Below, piece after piece: positions 1-9,760 of a DNA stretch of 64,000 bases. The position numbers were made by a program, and so were the translations under genes. Every line of letters begins with the position of its first letter. Position 1 is the first letter of the stretch. The DNA comes from Lunularia cruciata (lineage: Eukaryota; Streptophyta; Marchantiopsida; Lunulariales; Lunulariaceae), in the NCBI GenBank assembly GCA_948567375.1, contig OX419762.1, forward strand, positions 33,000,608 to 33,064,607, given 5' to 3'. The notes under the pieces were generated by a model, which was given only the letters and a program-made list of their open reading frames with translations, had not been told where the DNA came from and ran no database searches.

Positions 1-1320
1 TAAAGGAAACAAACATTTTTCTTTATGATGATATGCAGAGTCTGATTGCATCTTGTCCTAGATTGGATAACTTTTGGCTTTTGGGAGAGTCAATTGAGCA
101 ACCTCCAGATGTTGCAATTTTTACATCAACTCAATCTCAATCATCTCAAGCTGCTACAATCTCTATTCCAACTAGGGATCCATATCCTGCTATTAATTCC
201 CTATGGCATCAATGACTTGGGCATGTCAGCAAAAATTGACTTCAACTTCTACAAGACCAAGATCTGGTTGTTGGAATAGATCAGATCCAGCCTAGTTTGT
301 TTCCTGTTTGCTCACCTTGTTTTCATGGAAAGCAAACTCAAATTCACTTACCTCAAGAAGGAGCTACCAGAGCCAATGTTCTCTTGGCTCTCATCCATTC
401 TGATTTTTTTGGTCCCATCACTTCTGCTACCTACACTAGTTACATATACTTTTTGACCTTCATTAATGATTACACAAGGTACACATTCTTGTATCTAACA
501 AACTTCAAACATGATGTTTTTACTTGTTTCAAGAATATGTGACCTATGCAGAGACTCAACTCAATCAAAAGATCTGGGCACTACTCTCAAACAACAATGG
601 TGAATACAACTTTGCAAACTTTCATTTTTTCTGCAAAAGCAAAGGAATCATGTGCTAGTTTAGCACTCCACATACTCCTTAGCAAAATGGTTTTGTTGAG
701 AGAAAGAACAAAACATTGATGGAAGTAATCCATACCATGTTATTTGAGTTTGGACTCCTCAAGCCTTATTGGGGAGAGGCATTACTGCCAACTTTCTGCA
801 AAATCAAAGTCCTACCAAGTCTTTGAAGTCACACTCTTCCAACTTTGGTTTGGTTATAAACCTAATCTATCCCTACTTCAAATTTTTGGGTGCATTGCTT
901 ATGCACATCTTCCATCTTCTTCTAGATCTAAACTCAATTCTAAGTCTTCCAAGTATATTTTCCTTGGCTATAATCAGGATAGTAAAGCTTATAGACAATA
1001 AAAGATATCTAATAACTCCATTTTTGTCAAGAGATGTGCAGTTTCAGGACATATCTATGCTCATGAATGTAAATAATGTTTTGACACTCAAGATTTTCAA
1101 CTAGTATTATCTGCAATCCAAAATTTTTCATTTCTTCACCATTTCAGTTCTCAGTCTACCCATAATATATTCCCACCAACTCCAACTCTATCTCAATCAC
1201 CTCTGTCCATAACCTTATAGCTCCAACAATTCCTTCTCCATTACCTTCTAGTTCTAGTACTCCATACAAGTCCTCAAGATCCTCTACCATTGTTTCCACT
1301 TGGAGGCCAAAATCTCTACC
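1..1320 (+). pseudogene. Copia GAG-pre-integrase and integrase remnant
   Basis: The translation at about 33-350 shows the zinc-binding pre-integrase region: LWHQ, a stop, LGHVS, then FPVCSPCFHGKQ with its Cys-x2-Cys pair. The integrase core follows at about 380-540 (HSDFFGPI, then FINDYTRYTFLYL), carrying the first catalytic Asp of the DDE triad. After several shifts, the late integrase region is readable at about 840-1001 (FGYKPNLSLLQIFGC and KYIFLGYNQDSKAYR), which matches the conserved GCxAYxHxP...FLGY region of copia polyproteins. At least three frame changes and internal stops make it non-functional. A low-complexity Ser/Pro-rich linker follows to about 1320. Confidence 0.85.
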
Positions 1321-1329
1321 TCAAGACAA

Positions 1330-2690
1330 AGGTGACCTAATCCAAGGTAGTCAAACACGGAATGCAAGTGACTTCGGGGGTCTTGCCAGAGTCATCTGAG
1401 GAACTTAGAGTAGTGAAATAAGATAGTGTTAGGATACCCGTGACTTTAATTTCAGTCCTTATTGAAGATAGGATAGAATTAGAAAAGAAAATAATTATAG
1501 TGAATTGATCCAAAGTGCAAGAAATGTGGAGGAGACCAGTGAAAGACATTGAGTTGAATACTCTGTTGATTCATTTGAGGGAACGAGTAGATAAGAAGAT
1601 AATTGAGGTAGGAGACAATGTAAGTCTCAGATTAGACTTAGTGAATTCAGAGTTAGAGAGACTTTGGAGTAGTGTAAAGGAAGATAAGAAGTCTGAAGTA
1701 GTAGAAGTAGGAGTGTAGGTGTCTTTGGATCAATTACTTGAGACATTAGAGAAGAGTGGGTTGGTGGATAAAGAGTTAGATAAGTTACCCATTAGTGAAA
1801 TTATAGTTCAGGGTGAAGAAGTAGTAGAAATAGTGGAGGATGTAGTAGAATTAGGTAGACCTGAAGAAGGAGAAGTGATAGGAGGATCAACGGGTTAAAA
1901 ATAGATTTGAGATTTGAAGTGGCAAATATAAAGAGATGCATTGTCATTTTGGATCTGCAGGTTTGTAGAGTTGTTGTAGAACGATATTTTTGTAAGTAAC
2001 TAATGATTGCTCTACTACTTAAAAGAGGCATTTGCAATCTTATGTTGTTCAATATTCATAATTTATGAAGATAGATAAAGTAGAGTGCTGAGTTTAGTGC
2101 TCGTTGCTCGATCTTAATTCTGAGTATCAATTTTGTGTGTATATTTGTGAGTGTCAGAGAAATTCAAAGTGCAAGTCAGTGTGCTTGTTGGATGTTGGAT
2201 TCCATAGCCTTGATCTTCATTCTATGTGTTTGATCTTGAGTGAAGTGCAATCAAAGCAATGTCTTGATAGATCTAAGAGGAATTGTAGGGTTGGTAGTAT
2301 TCTATAGTTGTGAGTGCAACACTGAGTTGATGTGAAGCAATTTCAATTGAGGAAGTTATGCCTTCAGTGGAGGGGTGGAACACAATTTTTGAGGTGAAGG
2401 TGCTTTTCAGTGAAGTAGTCATCTTTGGAGGAATCTAAATCATCATAATTAAGATTTGTTTGGATGGAATTTGATGGAGTTGTGATTAAGGAGTGTTAAT
2501 TTGTGATGAGACCAAGAGTCAGTGCTTGTTACTCTCATCTGGGTGTGGTTTCTATCCAAGAGACTAAAGAAGAACTCAAGAAGAACTACATTGTTACTAT
2601 TTGACTTTGTATTTGACCAATTCTGAATTGTATCTCTAAGGGAACAAACTTTACTTACTTGATTACCGCAAAAGTGATATTTGCCGGGTT
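1330..2690. other. Unrecognised segment inside copia pol
   Basis: This stretch lies between the Ser-rich integrase-RT linker and the first RT motif, where copia elements normally have no such insert. It is purine-rich on the plus strand over 1340-1900 and contains the degraded acidic frame described separately. From about 1900 to 2690 I see no coding signal, only short GTG/TTG-rich sequence. No terminal repeats or target-site duplication could be recognised at its edges. It may be a non-autonomous element or a rearranged internal region. Confidence 0.5.
1509..1898 (+). pseudogene. Acidic, possibly coiled-coil frame of unknown origin
   Basis: In one frame, bounded by a TGA at 1506-1508 and a TAA at 1896-1898, the sequence reads as one stretch of about 130 codons with a single internal TAG at 1716-1718. 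It is rich in Glu, Val, Leu, Lys and Asp (for example IELNTLLIHLRERVDKK and DKELDKLPISEIIV), with leucine spacing that suggests amphipathic helix. An extension upstream to about 1423 has the same character. I do not recognise a family. Gag-like retrotransposon proteins and captured host fragments are both possible. The composition bias over so long a run suggests that it was once translated. Confidence 0.4.
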
Positions 2691-4060
2691 GTCACACTAG
2701 ACTTGTTGCTTTTGGTTTCTCTCAAGTTCTAGGTATTGACTACACATAGAACTATTCTTCTATTGTAAAATTAACAACAATTCACATGTTGCTTGCTTAC
2801 TCAACTCAAAATGATTTCAAAGTGCATGCTCTTGATGTCAAAATAGTTTTGCTCAATGGTACATTGACTAAAAAATCTACATGCACATTTGTCTTGGCTT
2901 GCTAACTCATGACCAACACAAGAAGCAACAAGCCAATAAACAAGGGCAACTGGTTTTACAACTCTAAAAGGCTTTGTATGGTCTCAAACACTATGCTAGA
3001 TAGTGGTATGACAAGTTTGATCAATTTTTACTAAGTTTGGGGTTTGAGCGCTCTAGAGCTAATTCTAATCTCTATTTCTTCCATTTTGTTGCTCATTTTG
3101 TTATCTTACTTCTTTATGTAGATGACCTCATCTTGCTAACAATAATCTTTCTCTTCTCCTCTCTATCAAAGAGTCTCATGACTAGGGTTTTGAGATGATT
3201 GATTTGGGAGAGATTAGTCATTGTCTTCAGTTGCAAGTCACAAGAGATAGAAAACAAAGAAAGATTAGTCTATCTCAAGAGAGATATTTAAAAGAGATTC
3301 TTACTCATTTTCATATGCAAGATTGTAAACCTGTTTACAATCTTGTAGAGTCAGGAGTGAGATTAAGTCTTCAAGATTGTCCAAAAACTGATCAAGATAG
3401 AGAGTATATGAAGATAGTACCTTACCAATCTGCAGTAGGGAGTTTGATGTAGGCTATAGTCAGCACCAAGCCTGATTTGGCTTATGTTGTCAGTTCAATT
3501 GCCAAGTATATGGCAAACCTTGGCCTGAACTATTGAAAGGCTATCAAAAGGATTTTTTTGGTACATTCAAGGTACAATATCACAAGGCCTAACTTATAGT
3601 GGATCTAGTACTCCCATTTTGGGTATTTTCACTCAAATTAAGGAGGAGATCAAGACACAAGAAGATCTATTATCTTCTATGATGCAGAAATCTGTTGGCC
3701 AAGCAAAAGGCAAGCTTCTATTTCTTTATCTAGCACTGAAGCTGAATACATGGCCTTGTCAAAGGTAGTGATTGAAGCAGTATGGCTTAAGCACATGTTA
3801 AGTGACCTAGGTTTTCTTGGAGAAATAATTAAGTTGTAGTGTGACAACAACAACAGAATTGATCTTGTTACTCCAAAGCAGCATGAGAGAAGAAAGCACA
3901 TAGATATCAGATTCCACTTTGTCGGAGAAAAGGTGGAAAACAAGGAGATCTCTGTTTCACGGCTGGACACCAAAGATGATATTGCAGGCATTTTTTACCA
4001 AGGGATTGACTAGAGAACAACATACAAGGTTTTGTCATGTACTAGGAGTTATAGACAATA
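2690..4060 (+). pseudogene. Copia reverse transcriptase and RNase H remnant
   Basis: The RT start is readable at 2690-2880 (TRLVAFGFSQ, then VHALDVK). The catalytic box YVDDLILL is intact at about 3115-3140. The best-preserved piece is 3195-3452 (IDLGEISHCLQLQV, ISLSQERYLKEIL, YQSAVGSLM), followed by KPDLAYVVSSIAKYM. RNase H traces run over about 3680-4000, ending in FTKGLTREQH, the usual copia pol C-terminus. Stops and shifts occur throughout, including a TAG straight after GSLM. The minus-strand open frame at 3677-3991 is a shadow of this region. Confidence 0.9.
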
Positions 4061-4079
4061 TACAATCACAAAACATCCA

Positions 4080-4375
4080 TTAAGAGGGGTTAGATAAACA
4101 TCATTATAATGAAGCATTTTGTATTTTGTGTTCATACATTGGATTACTATTCATAGGTTACTATTTGGATATTAGCTACCTATATATTTGGATGTTAGAC
4201 TGCTATAGGTAGCTAATGTGCATGAGTTATATTAAGTTAGTTAAGTTAGTTACCTAGGCATAGCTCTTGTTTCTCTTGAGCTTGCCCATGTACCTATATA
4301 ATCCCAATTCTAGGATTATTTGTTGTTCAATCAATTGATCCCTTACTTACATGCATTTTCTCATGGACTATTCAT
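4080..4375 (+). repeat. Candidate 3' LTR of the copia element
   Basis: It starts just after a purine-rich tract (TTAAGAGGGG) that follows the end of RNase H and fits a polypurine tract. It holds repeated GTTAGTTAAGTTAGTTA-type sequence and a TATA-like CCTATATAATCCC at about 4292. It ends near CATACA, exactly where chromovirus integrase sequence begins. The 5' LTR is not in the window, so the boundaries cannot be confirmed by comparison. Confidence 0.5.
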
Positions 4376-5523
4376 ACACTCCCCATTCCATTTGCTCAAT
4401 TAGAACATGTAAGTCTAGACCTCATCATATCCTTGCTAAAGATGAATCAAGGCCATATAGCAATTGTGGTATTTGTCAATAAGCTTAGCAAGCAGATTTC
4501 ACCTACACTTATCATGGATACAATGGGATGCTCTAACATTAGCCTAGATCTACTTCAATCTAGTCTTCAAACATCATGGGATGTCAATGATTCTCATCTT
4601 TGATTGTAATCTTCAATTCATTGGTAAATTTTGGCAGGCATTTTTTGAACTCCTTGTCATTAAGCTTACCTTGTCTACAACCTATCATCCTCCAACTAAT
4701 GGGCATACAAAACATAAAAATTGCACTTTGGAAGATATGCTACATATCTTTATCAATTTTGATCATATTAATTAGGATACTTGTCTTGTGGCTGCCAATT
4801 TTTCCTACAATAATTCCAAGCAAGCAAGTACATGGTTCTTTCCTTTCTCCTTTAATTATGGAGAAGATGCACTCATTCCAAATTCTCTTATTGCTCCACT
4901 ACCATCTCATGTTCCTTATACTTCCACCTTATTTTCCAAGCTATTTTCTTCCTTACACCAAGCAAAGTCTTATCTTCTTATTGCTCAAAATTGACAAAAG
5001 CAACACAATAATAGTCATTGTCATGATCTTATTTTTAAATCTATGATGAGATCATGCTTTCCTTTAGTAATCTTCATCTTCCTCTTGGCACCCAAGTTCA
5101 TAAAATTGCTTCCAATTAGGTAGGCTCTTTTGATATTATTTAGATCCTTTCTCTTGTTGCCAATAAAATTACACTTCTTGGTCATATGAAAATCCATAAT
5201 ATCTTCCATATTTCCAAGTTAAAACCCTTTGTTTCTAACCCATCTTCCTTTTCTATTTGCATCCAACCTACCCCTCCTCCTACTCTTCCAATCCTTATTC
5301 ACAATCATGAAAAATACTAAGATGACTTGCATGATATACTTGCATTCCATGATATTGAATGTTACCACTAACAACACACTAAATATAAGATCCTTTGGAA
5401 ATGGTATCCTCTTCACAATGCCACATAAGAGCCTTTTCTCATCTCCAAAATGCACAAATAGTTATCCAAGTGTTTGAACATCCTATGGCAATGAGGAAGT
5501 CACCAACTACTAATGGGAGAATA
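4376..5523 (+). pseudogene. Chromovirus integrase and chromodomain remnant
   Basis: Readable motifs are SLDLI (first Asp), GKFWQAFFELLVIKLTLS and TYHPPTNGHT (integrase core), then FSYNNSKQASTWFFPFSFN, and a divergent chromodomain (KYKILWKWYPLHNAT, with most of the Trp/aromatic positions kept) at about 5370-5430. Several short frames in different phases cover it, so it carries many frameshifts. Comparison with the intact-order copy at 48471-49496 shows the same residue order over the whole length. Confidence 0.85.
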
Positions 5524-5956
5524 TGTAATAATATAGAGTTAGAAAAATGCTAAATATAAACAATATGCCATAGAATTTGTATATAGCTAGGAAATTTTAA
5601 GAATATTTTAGAAGCATCCAAGAAGGTTCTTGATGAGAAATTTCTATAAATTTCTGATTGTTGAGTAACTTGTATGGCAAGTTGATGGTTACCTTAGCTT
5701 GTACGCCAAGTAAATGGCTAGCTTAGCTTGCATGCCAAGTAAATAGCTAAATTAGCTTGCACTCTAAGTAAGGAAGCTTCTAGAAGGAACCTTTCTTGAA
5801 AGCTTCTTAGGAGCCTTGTACCTAGGTTTCATATAAATACCAAAGCCCAAGCCTAAGCTTAAGCCCAAGCCCAAGCTAAGCATTTGGAGTTTCATTCACT
5901 TGAGAATTCTAATGTGATGTTCAAATCTAATCTTCAATTCTCTTTTGTCTTTTACA
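5524..5956 (+). repeat. Chromovirus LTR with internal minisatellite
   Basis: The LTR begins TGTAATAATA after a purine stretch ending AATGGGAGAATA and ends TTTTGTCTTTTACA, like the 280-bp LTRs of the young chromovirus. It is longer (433 bp) because positions 5689-5775 hold about three imperfect copies of a 29-30-bp unit (AGTAAATGGCTAGCTTAGCT and variants). A CATATAAATACC TATA box lies at about 5830, followed by a CCCAAG hexamer run at 5845-5880. Confidence 0.75.
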
Positions 5957-6999
5957 ACAACAAGCCTAGAGGTAGTGTGACCATTACCATAGATTTGGTC
6001 ACACAAATGACCAATGCTTTAACCTAGACTTGGGGTTCTGGCATGGTAAGGTTACTATGGTTGAAGGTAGAGGAACTATAAGTCATGAAGGACAAGGTGG
6101 TAGAGGATATACACCTGTTAAGAACACAATCTATGCTTACTTTTGATACCACCATGGCTACTTAGATTGAATAGTTGGAGCAAGAATTAGCTAACATGGG
6201 TATAGCTCAAAGTAGATCAAATTCAAATGCTGAGGCTTCTAAATCTTATGTTGGTGATAGAGATGACATTGACTTCATTGTAGATAAGTAAAAGTAGATA
6301 CTCTACCATATATCTATTACAATGACTATAATGAAATATGTGCTTCTGAGCCTATAGGAGCATAAGTGGAGTTGGGACCCACAAAGAGGGGAGGTTAGTA
6401 GATAAGTCAAGATTCCTCAATTTGTCACACTTTTTAAAGTACTAAAAACTTCATCTATAGCTCCTTGATACACTAGTGTAAATATGCTAGTTGGAGATGG
6501 AGGATATGATAGACTCAATATAAGTCAACCACCTACTTCTACCAAGGCTTTTTCTAACACAATTTTGGAGGTGGCTCAATTGAGTATAAGCTCTTCTTTG
6601 TTCTCAACCACCAACATGTTTATACTAGGAGTTGAGCTAGCTCCAATGTTCGAGTTAGTTGCCACACTTTGTGAAAATAAGGATAATGTGGTTCATTCTT
6701 CTAGTGCCAAGGTGGTTGATGGTGGAGCCAGCTCAATTGAGGAGCATGGGATTCATTCTACTACCAATGGCTTGTGATGCATAGTAGTTGCTTGATTGGA
6801 GGAGTTACTTAATAGACCTCATGTGAGTGAGCTAGGTTTAGCCTAGCTCACTCAAATGTAAACCTAGCTAGGTTTAGGGTTGTCTTATTGGACAATCAAA
6901 GTGGAGTTTCTAGTATGGTTGGACCTTCAAGGAAAGTGTATACACCATAAGAATATACACCACGAAGGGTCTTGTTGGACTCTGGTGGTCAACTCCTTA

Positions 7000-7029
7000 T
7001 GTTGGAGAAGGTTACCACCTTCTCCAACA
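7000..7029. repeat. Short perfect hairpin
   Basis: Arms of 13 bp (7000-7012 and 7017-7029, TGTTGGAGAAGGT and its complement) surround a 4-base loop. A further partial copy of the right arm follows at about 7034. No function can be assigned. Confidence 0.7.
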
Positions 7030-7451
7030 CAAGGTTCTCCAACATTCATGGTTTAGGGCTATGAAAGACCAATGGGGGAGGTGTCCATTTTAGGTTTAAA
7101 TACATATCAAAGATGGTTCTACATAGTATATCATATGTGAGGAGCTCATTGTACAAATACAATCTAATCATCCAAGAAACCATTTGGTGATGAGAGCTCA
7201 TGTCATTGTGAGAATAGCAAAGTAGAATGATATGTTAGTTGGTGAAGCAATGTTATACCACATGGGTTTGAGCATTGATTGTTAAGAGGAGATACCTTCT
7301 TATGGGCCAAGTTGGTAGTCAAGTGAGTGACAAGTTTATTGCTTACTTGTATGTTTCTGCTTTTGTTTTAGTATTAGCAATCTTGGCTCACTACAATAAA
7401 GGATTGTGACATTAGTCTAAGCATTCAGTGTTTCCATTACTTGGCATGGTA

Positions 7452-8005
7452 AGTTACTTGAGAGGAATGCTCATGCAAAGGATAATTTGGTACTAGAGGA
7501 GATTCTTTTGATTTAGAGTATAAGTAGAGTGGTTCCATCCACCTTGGATATTCTCTTGTAGATCTCTGATGAGGAGTTGCAACATCATGTGAATTAGTTG
7601 GTGAAGCCTTTGTACTACCAATGAACCAATTTGATGATCACCCTCTAGAGTTTTTTACCTTGTCACTTTTGGATACCACACCTATTGCTTGGCAATATCT
7701 AGTGGATGAATTATATCATAGTGAGTTACTTGAGAGGAATGCTCATGCAAAGGATACTTTGGTACTATAGGAGATCCTTCAGATTTAGAGTATGAGTGGA
7801 GTGGTTCAATCCACTTTGGATACTCTATTGTAGATTTTTAATGAGGAGTTATGACATCATGTGAATTAGTTAGTCCAATAGGCTTTGAGTGGAGTCTTTG
7901 TATCACCAATGAACCAATTTGATGATGACCCTCTAGAGTTTGTTACCTTGTCACTTTTGGATACCACACCTATTGCTTGGAAATATCTAGTGGATGAATT
8001 ATATC
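7452..8005 (+). repeat. Tandem duplication within gag
   Basis: Copy A (7452-7717) and copy B (7724-8005) both start AGTTACTTGAGAGGAATGC and end AGTGGATGAATTATATC. Copy B has an additional segment of about 16 bp (around 7875-7892). They are roughly 90% identical by eye. Only copy B leads on into the zinc-knuckle frame. Confidence 0.85.
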
Positions 8006-8209
8006 TATTGGATTTCTTTGGTGGGATTAGCATTGGTCAACCAACCAGCAGTTTCAATGATAAATACTGTTTTGGTTGCGGGAGAAGAAGTCACATCCAA
8101 AGGAATTGCCCAAATTCCACTTACTATGGAGGAAGGAGTTATGGGGAGCCAATAAAGAGAAAGAGGGAGGTACTTAAACTAAGTGGCTCCTAATCTAAAC
8201 AAAGGTAAG

Positions 8210-9760
8210 GAGATAACATCCAAAGATGTGGTTGAGATCAAGTATGAGAAGGGAGAGTGCTCAAACTCCAAAGGTCTTAATTTGGATCTTTTGGCATAAG
8301 AGAAGAAGAGAGCTCATTTTGTAAAGGATGTACTCTCTTCTCAAGGATTTACTCTTAGCAAAGATACTTCTATTCCTATTAGAAGCACTTGCACTAGCAT
8401 CTCAATACCATCAACAAAAAAAACTCCAAGAACAAAGTTGGGGATGGAGGACTTCTGGATCTCAAAGCAACAATGTAACTAAAATGGTGTTAGAGGATGT
8501 TGGTGGTCACAATGCTAAAATCACAATGGACCAACTAATGGCTTTGAATCCTACCTTGAGAAAGGAGCTTAGAGGTGGTTTGAGTTCTACAAGGAGCAAG
8601 AGGAAAGAAAAAGCAAAAGAGAAAGCTCAAGTATCAATGGGAGTGGTGGATGCAAAACCAACACCATAGGAGGCTTGTGAATATGCCTCTAAGATTGATG
8701 TGAAAGTGAATGGTCACAACATCAAGGATGCATTTGTTGCTGGAAGATCTACATTAAATGCCATGTTAGAGAGTTGATGAAGAAGTTGGGTATGATACCC
8801 TCTAGACCTTTAATATTTATAGTGAGCATGGCAAACAAAAAACAAGTTTGACCAATAAAGGTGATGGATAAGGTGGTAGTTTTAGTTATGGGAGTTCAAA
8901 ATCTCATGACTTTCCAAGTCTTGAAGGCTCAAGCTATGATTTGCTTCTTGGGAGGCCATGGTTACTGATCAAGGGCACAAAATTTACTTGAGGATTGGGC
9001 CATCAAACCATTGAGTTACAATTCCAATCACTAACACCACCAACATTTCACATTCAGATACACCATCTTTTGATTATTGGGATTCAGATTTAGAAGAAGG
9101 AGCTTTAATTATGGATACAAGCATGGAAGAAGAGACTTCCATGGAAGATGATGAATCTGAATCTGATTTAGATGTGTATCCCTTGTGTGCTATAGATTTT
9201 GCACCTAAGCTAGAGGTTTTGAAGGACCCAAATAACTCATCATTGACACTTGAGGAGATAGAGAGGAGGTTATCTACCCTTAAGTATGGACCAAATAGTA
9301 CTAAGGTGGAGAAGGTGAGATTTCTATAGTATTGTAGTTAAATATAAGTATTTAGAGGTACTTTTTGTAGAAAGAGATGAGACTACTAGATGAGTCTTTT
9401 TACTTCATGTAGCTTACTTGGCATACCATTATCTAAGTTATTACCAATGTAAAAAATCAAGTATTACCAAAGACCTTACCATTAGATATTTCCTTGTTTG
9501 TGGTATAGGATCTTGAGAAACATAGTAGCATTCATTTGGTGATTTTTAGATGGCCATGTTAAGGGCATAATTGTGTTGGTTGAGGTTAAGGTTATAAGAT
9601 CCCCATTTTAGTAAATTTTGGGAGATGCTACATATACTATGACATCTTCAAGTTTATCACATGTTTTCTCTAACATAAATTTTGGATAATGTCCCTTTGA
9701 TGGGTGACTCTTGCACATAAGTGATGGTGAGTACACATAAGTTCTAGTCTTGGATTAACC
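8210..9760 (+). pseudogene. Ty3/gypsy protease and protease-RT linker remnant
   Basis: Fragments in shifted frames resemble the retropepsin region of plant Ty3 elements: VNGHNIKDAFVA near 8710, MKKLGMIPSRP near 8780, then DLLLGRPWL near 8940, the usual C-terminal protease signature. The active-site Asp-Ser/Thr-Gly is not clearly preserved. The acidic frame at 9111-9329 (MEEETSMEDDESESDLDVYP, then LTLEEIERRL) looks like the linker before RT. Traces such as QDLEKHSSIHLVIFRWP reach about 9560, after which similarity fades. Confidence 0.6.

Larger units (their letters stand above)
1..4375 (+). mobile_element. Decayed Ty1/copia retrotransposon, 5' end outside window
   Basis: Remnants appear in copia order on the plus strand: GAG-pre-integrase, integrase, RT, RNase H, then a candidate 3' LTR. 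Integrase preceding RT is the diagnostic Ty1/copia order. The 5' LTR and gag are not in the window. Frames are broken by many stops and frameshifts, so the element is dead. A segment of about 1.36 kb with no copia similarity separates the integrase and RT parts. The right edge abuts a chromovirus integrase fragment at about 4376, which suggests that the copia element inserted into that chromovirus. Confidence 0.85.
4376..5956 (+). mobile_element. 5'-truncated old chromovirus (Ty3/gypsy) with 3' LTR
   Basis: It aligns codon by codon with the integrase, chromodomain and LTR of the chromovirus at 48116-53469, but lies on the plus strand and is much more diverged. Similarity starts abruptly at about 4376, just upstream of the SLDLI motif of the integrase. 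The rest of the element is missing from the window, probably displaced to the left by the copia insertion. The end of pol, the polypurine tract, the LTR start (TGTAATAATAT) and the LTR end (TTTTACA) are all recognisable. Confidence 0.85.
6484..8193 (+). pseudogene. Ty3/gypsy gag with CCHC zinc knuckle, broken
   Basis: The frame at 6484-6777 is Ser/Thr-rich and resembles gag spacer. The frame at 7885-8193 contains PIAWKYLVDEL, then the knuckle CFGCGRRSHIQRNC, a perfect C-x2-C-x4-H-x4-C, followed by a basic tail. Between them lie stops and a 270-280-bp tandem duplication. The knuckle would bind retrotransposon RNA in the capsid particle. The region 6780-7450 is degraded and contains a 13-bp-arm hairpin at 7000-7029. 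Confidence 0.7.
5957..9760 (+). mobile_element. Ty3/gypsy gag-protease remnant
   Basis: This region carries gag-like frames, a CCHC zinc knuckle and a retropepsin-like region in the order expected for the 5' half of a Ty3/gypsy element. No RT follows directly; the next RT (12960) may or may not belong to it. The 5' LTR is not identified. The region 5957-6480 holds degraded gag-like sequence (for example the frame ending in LEQELANMG near 6200). Confidence 0.65.
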
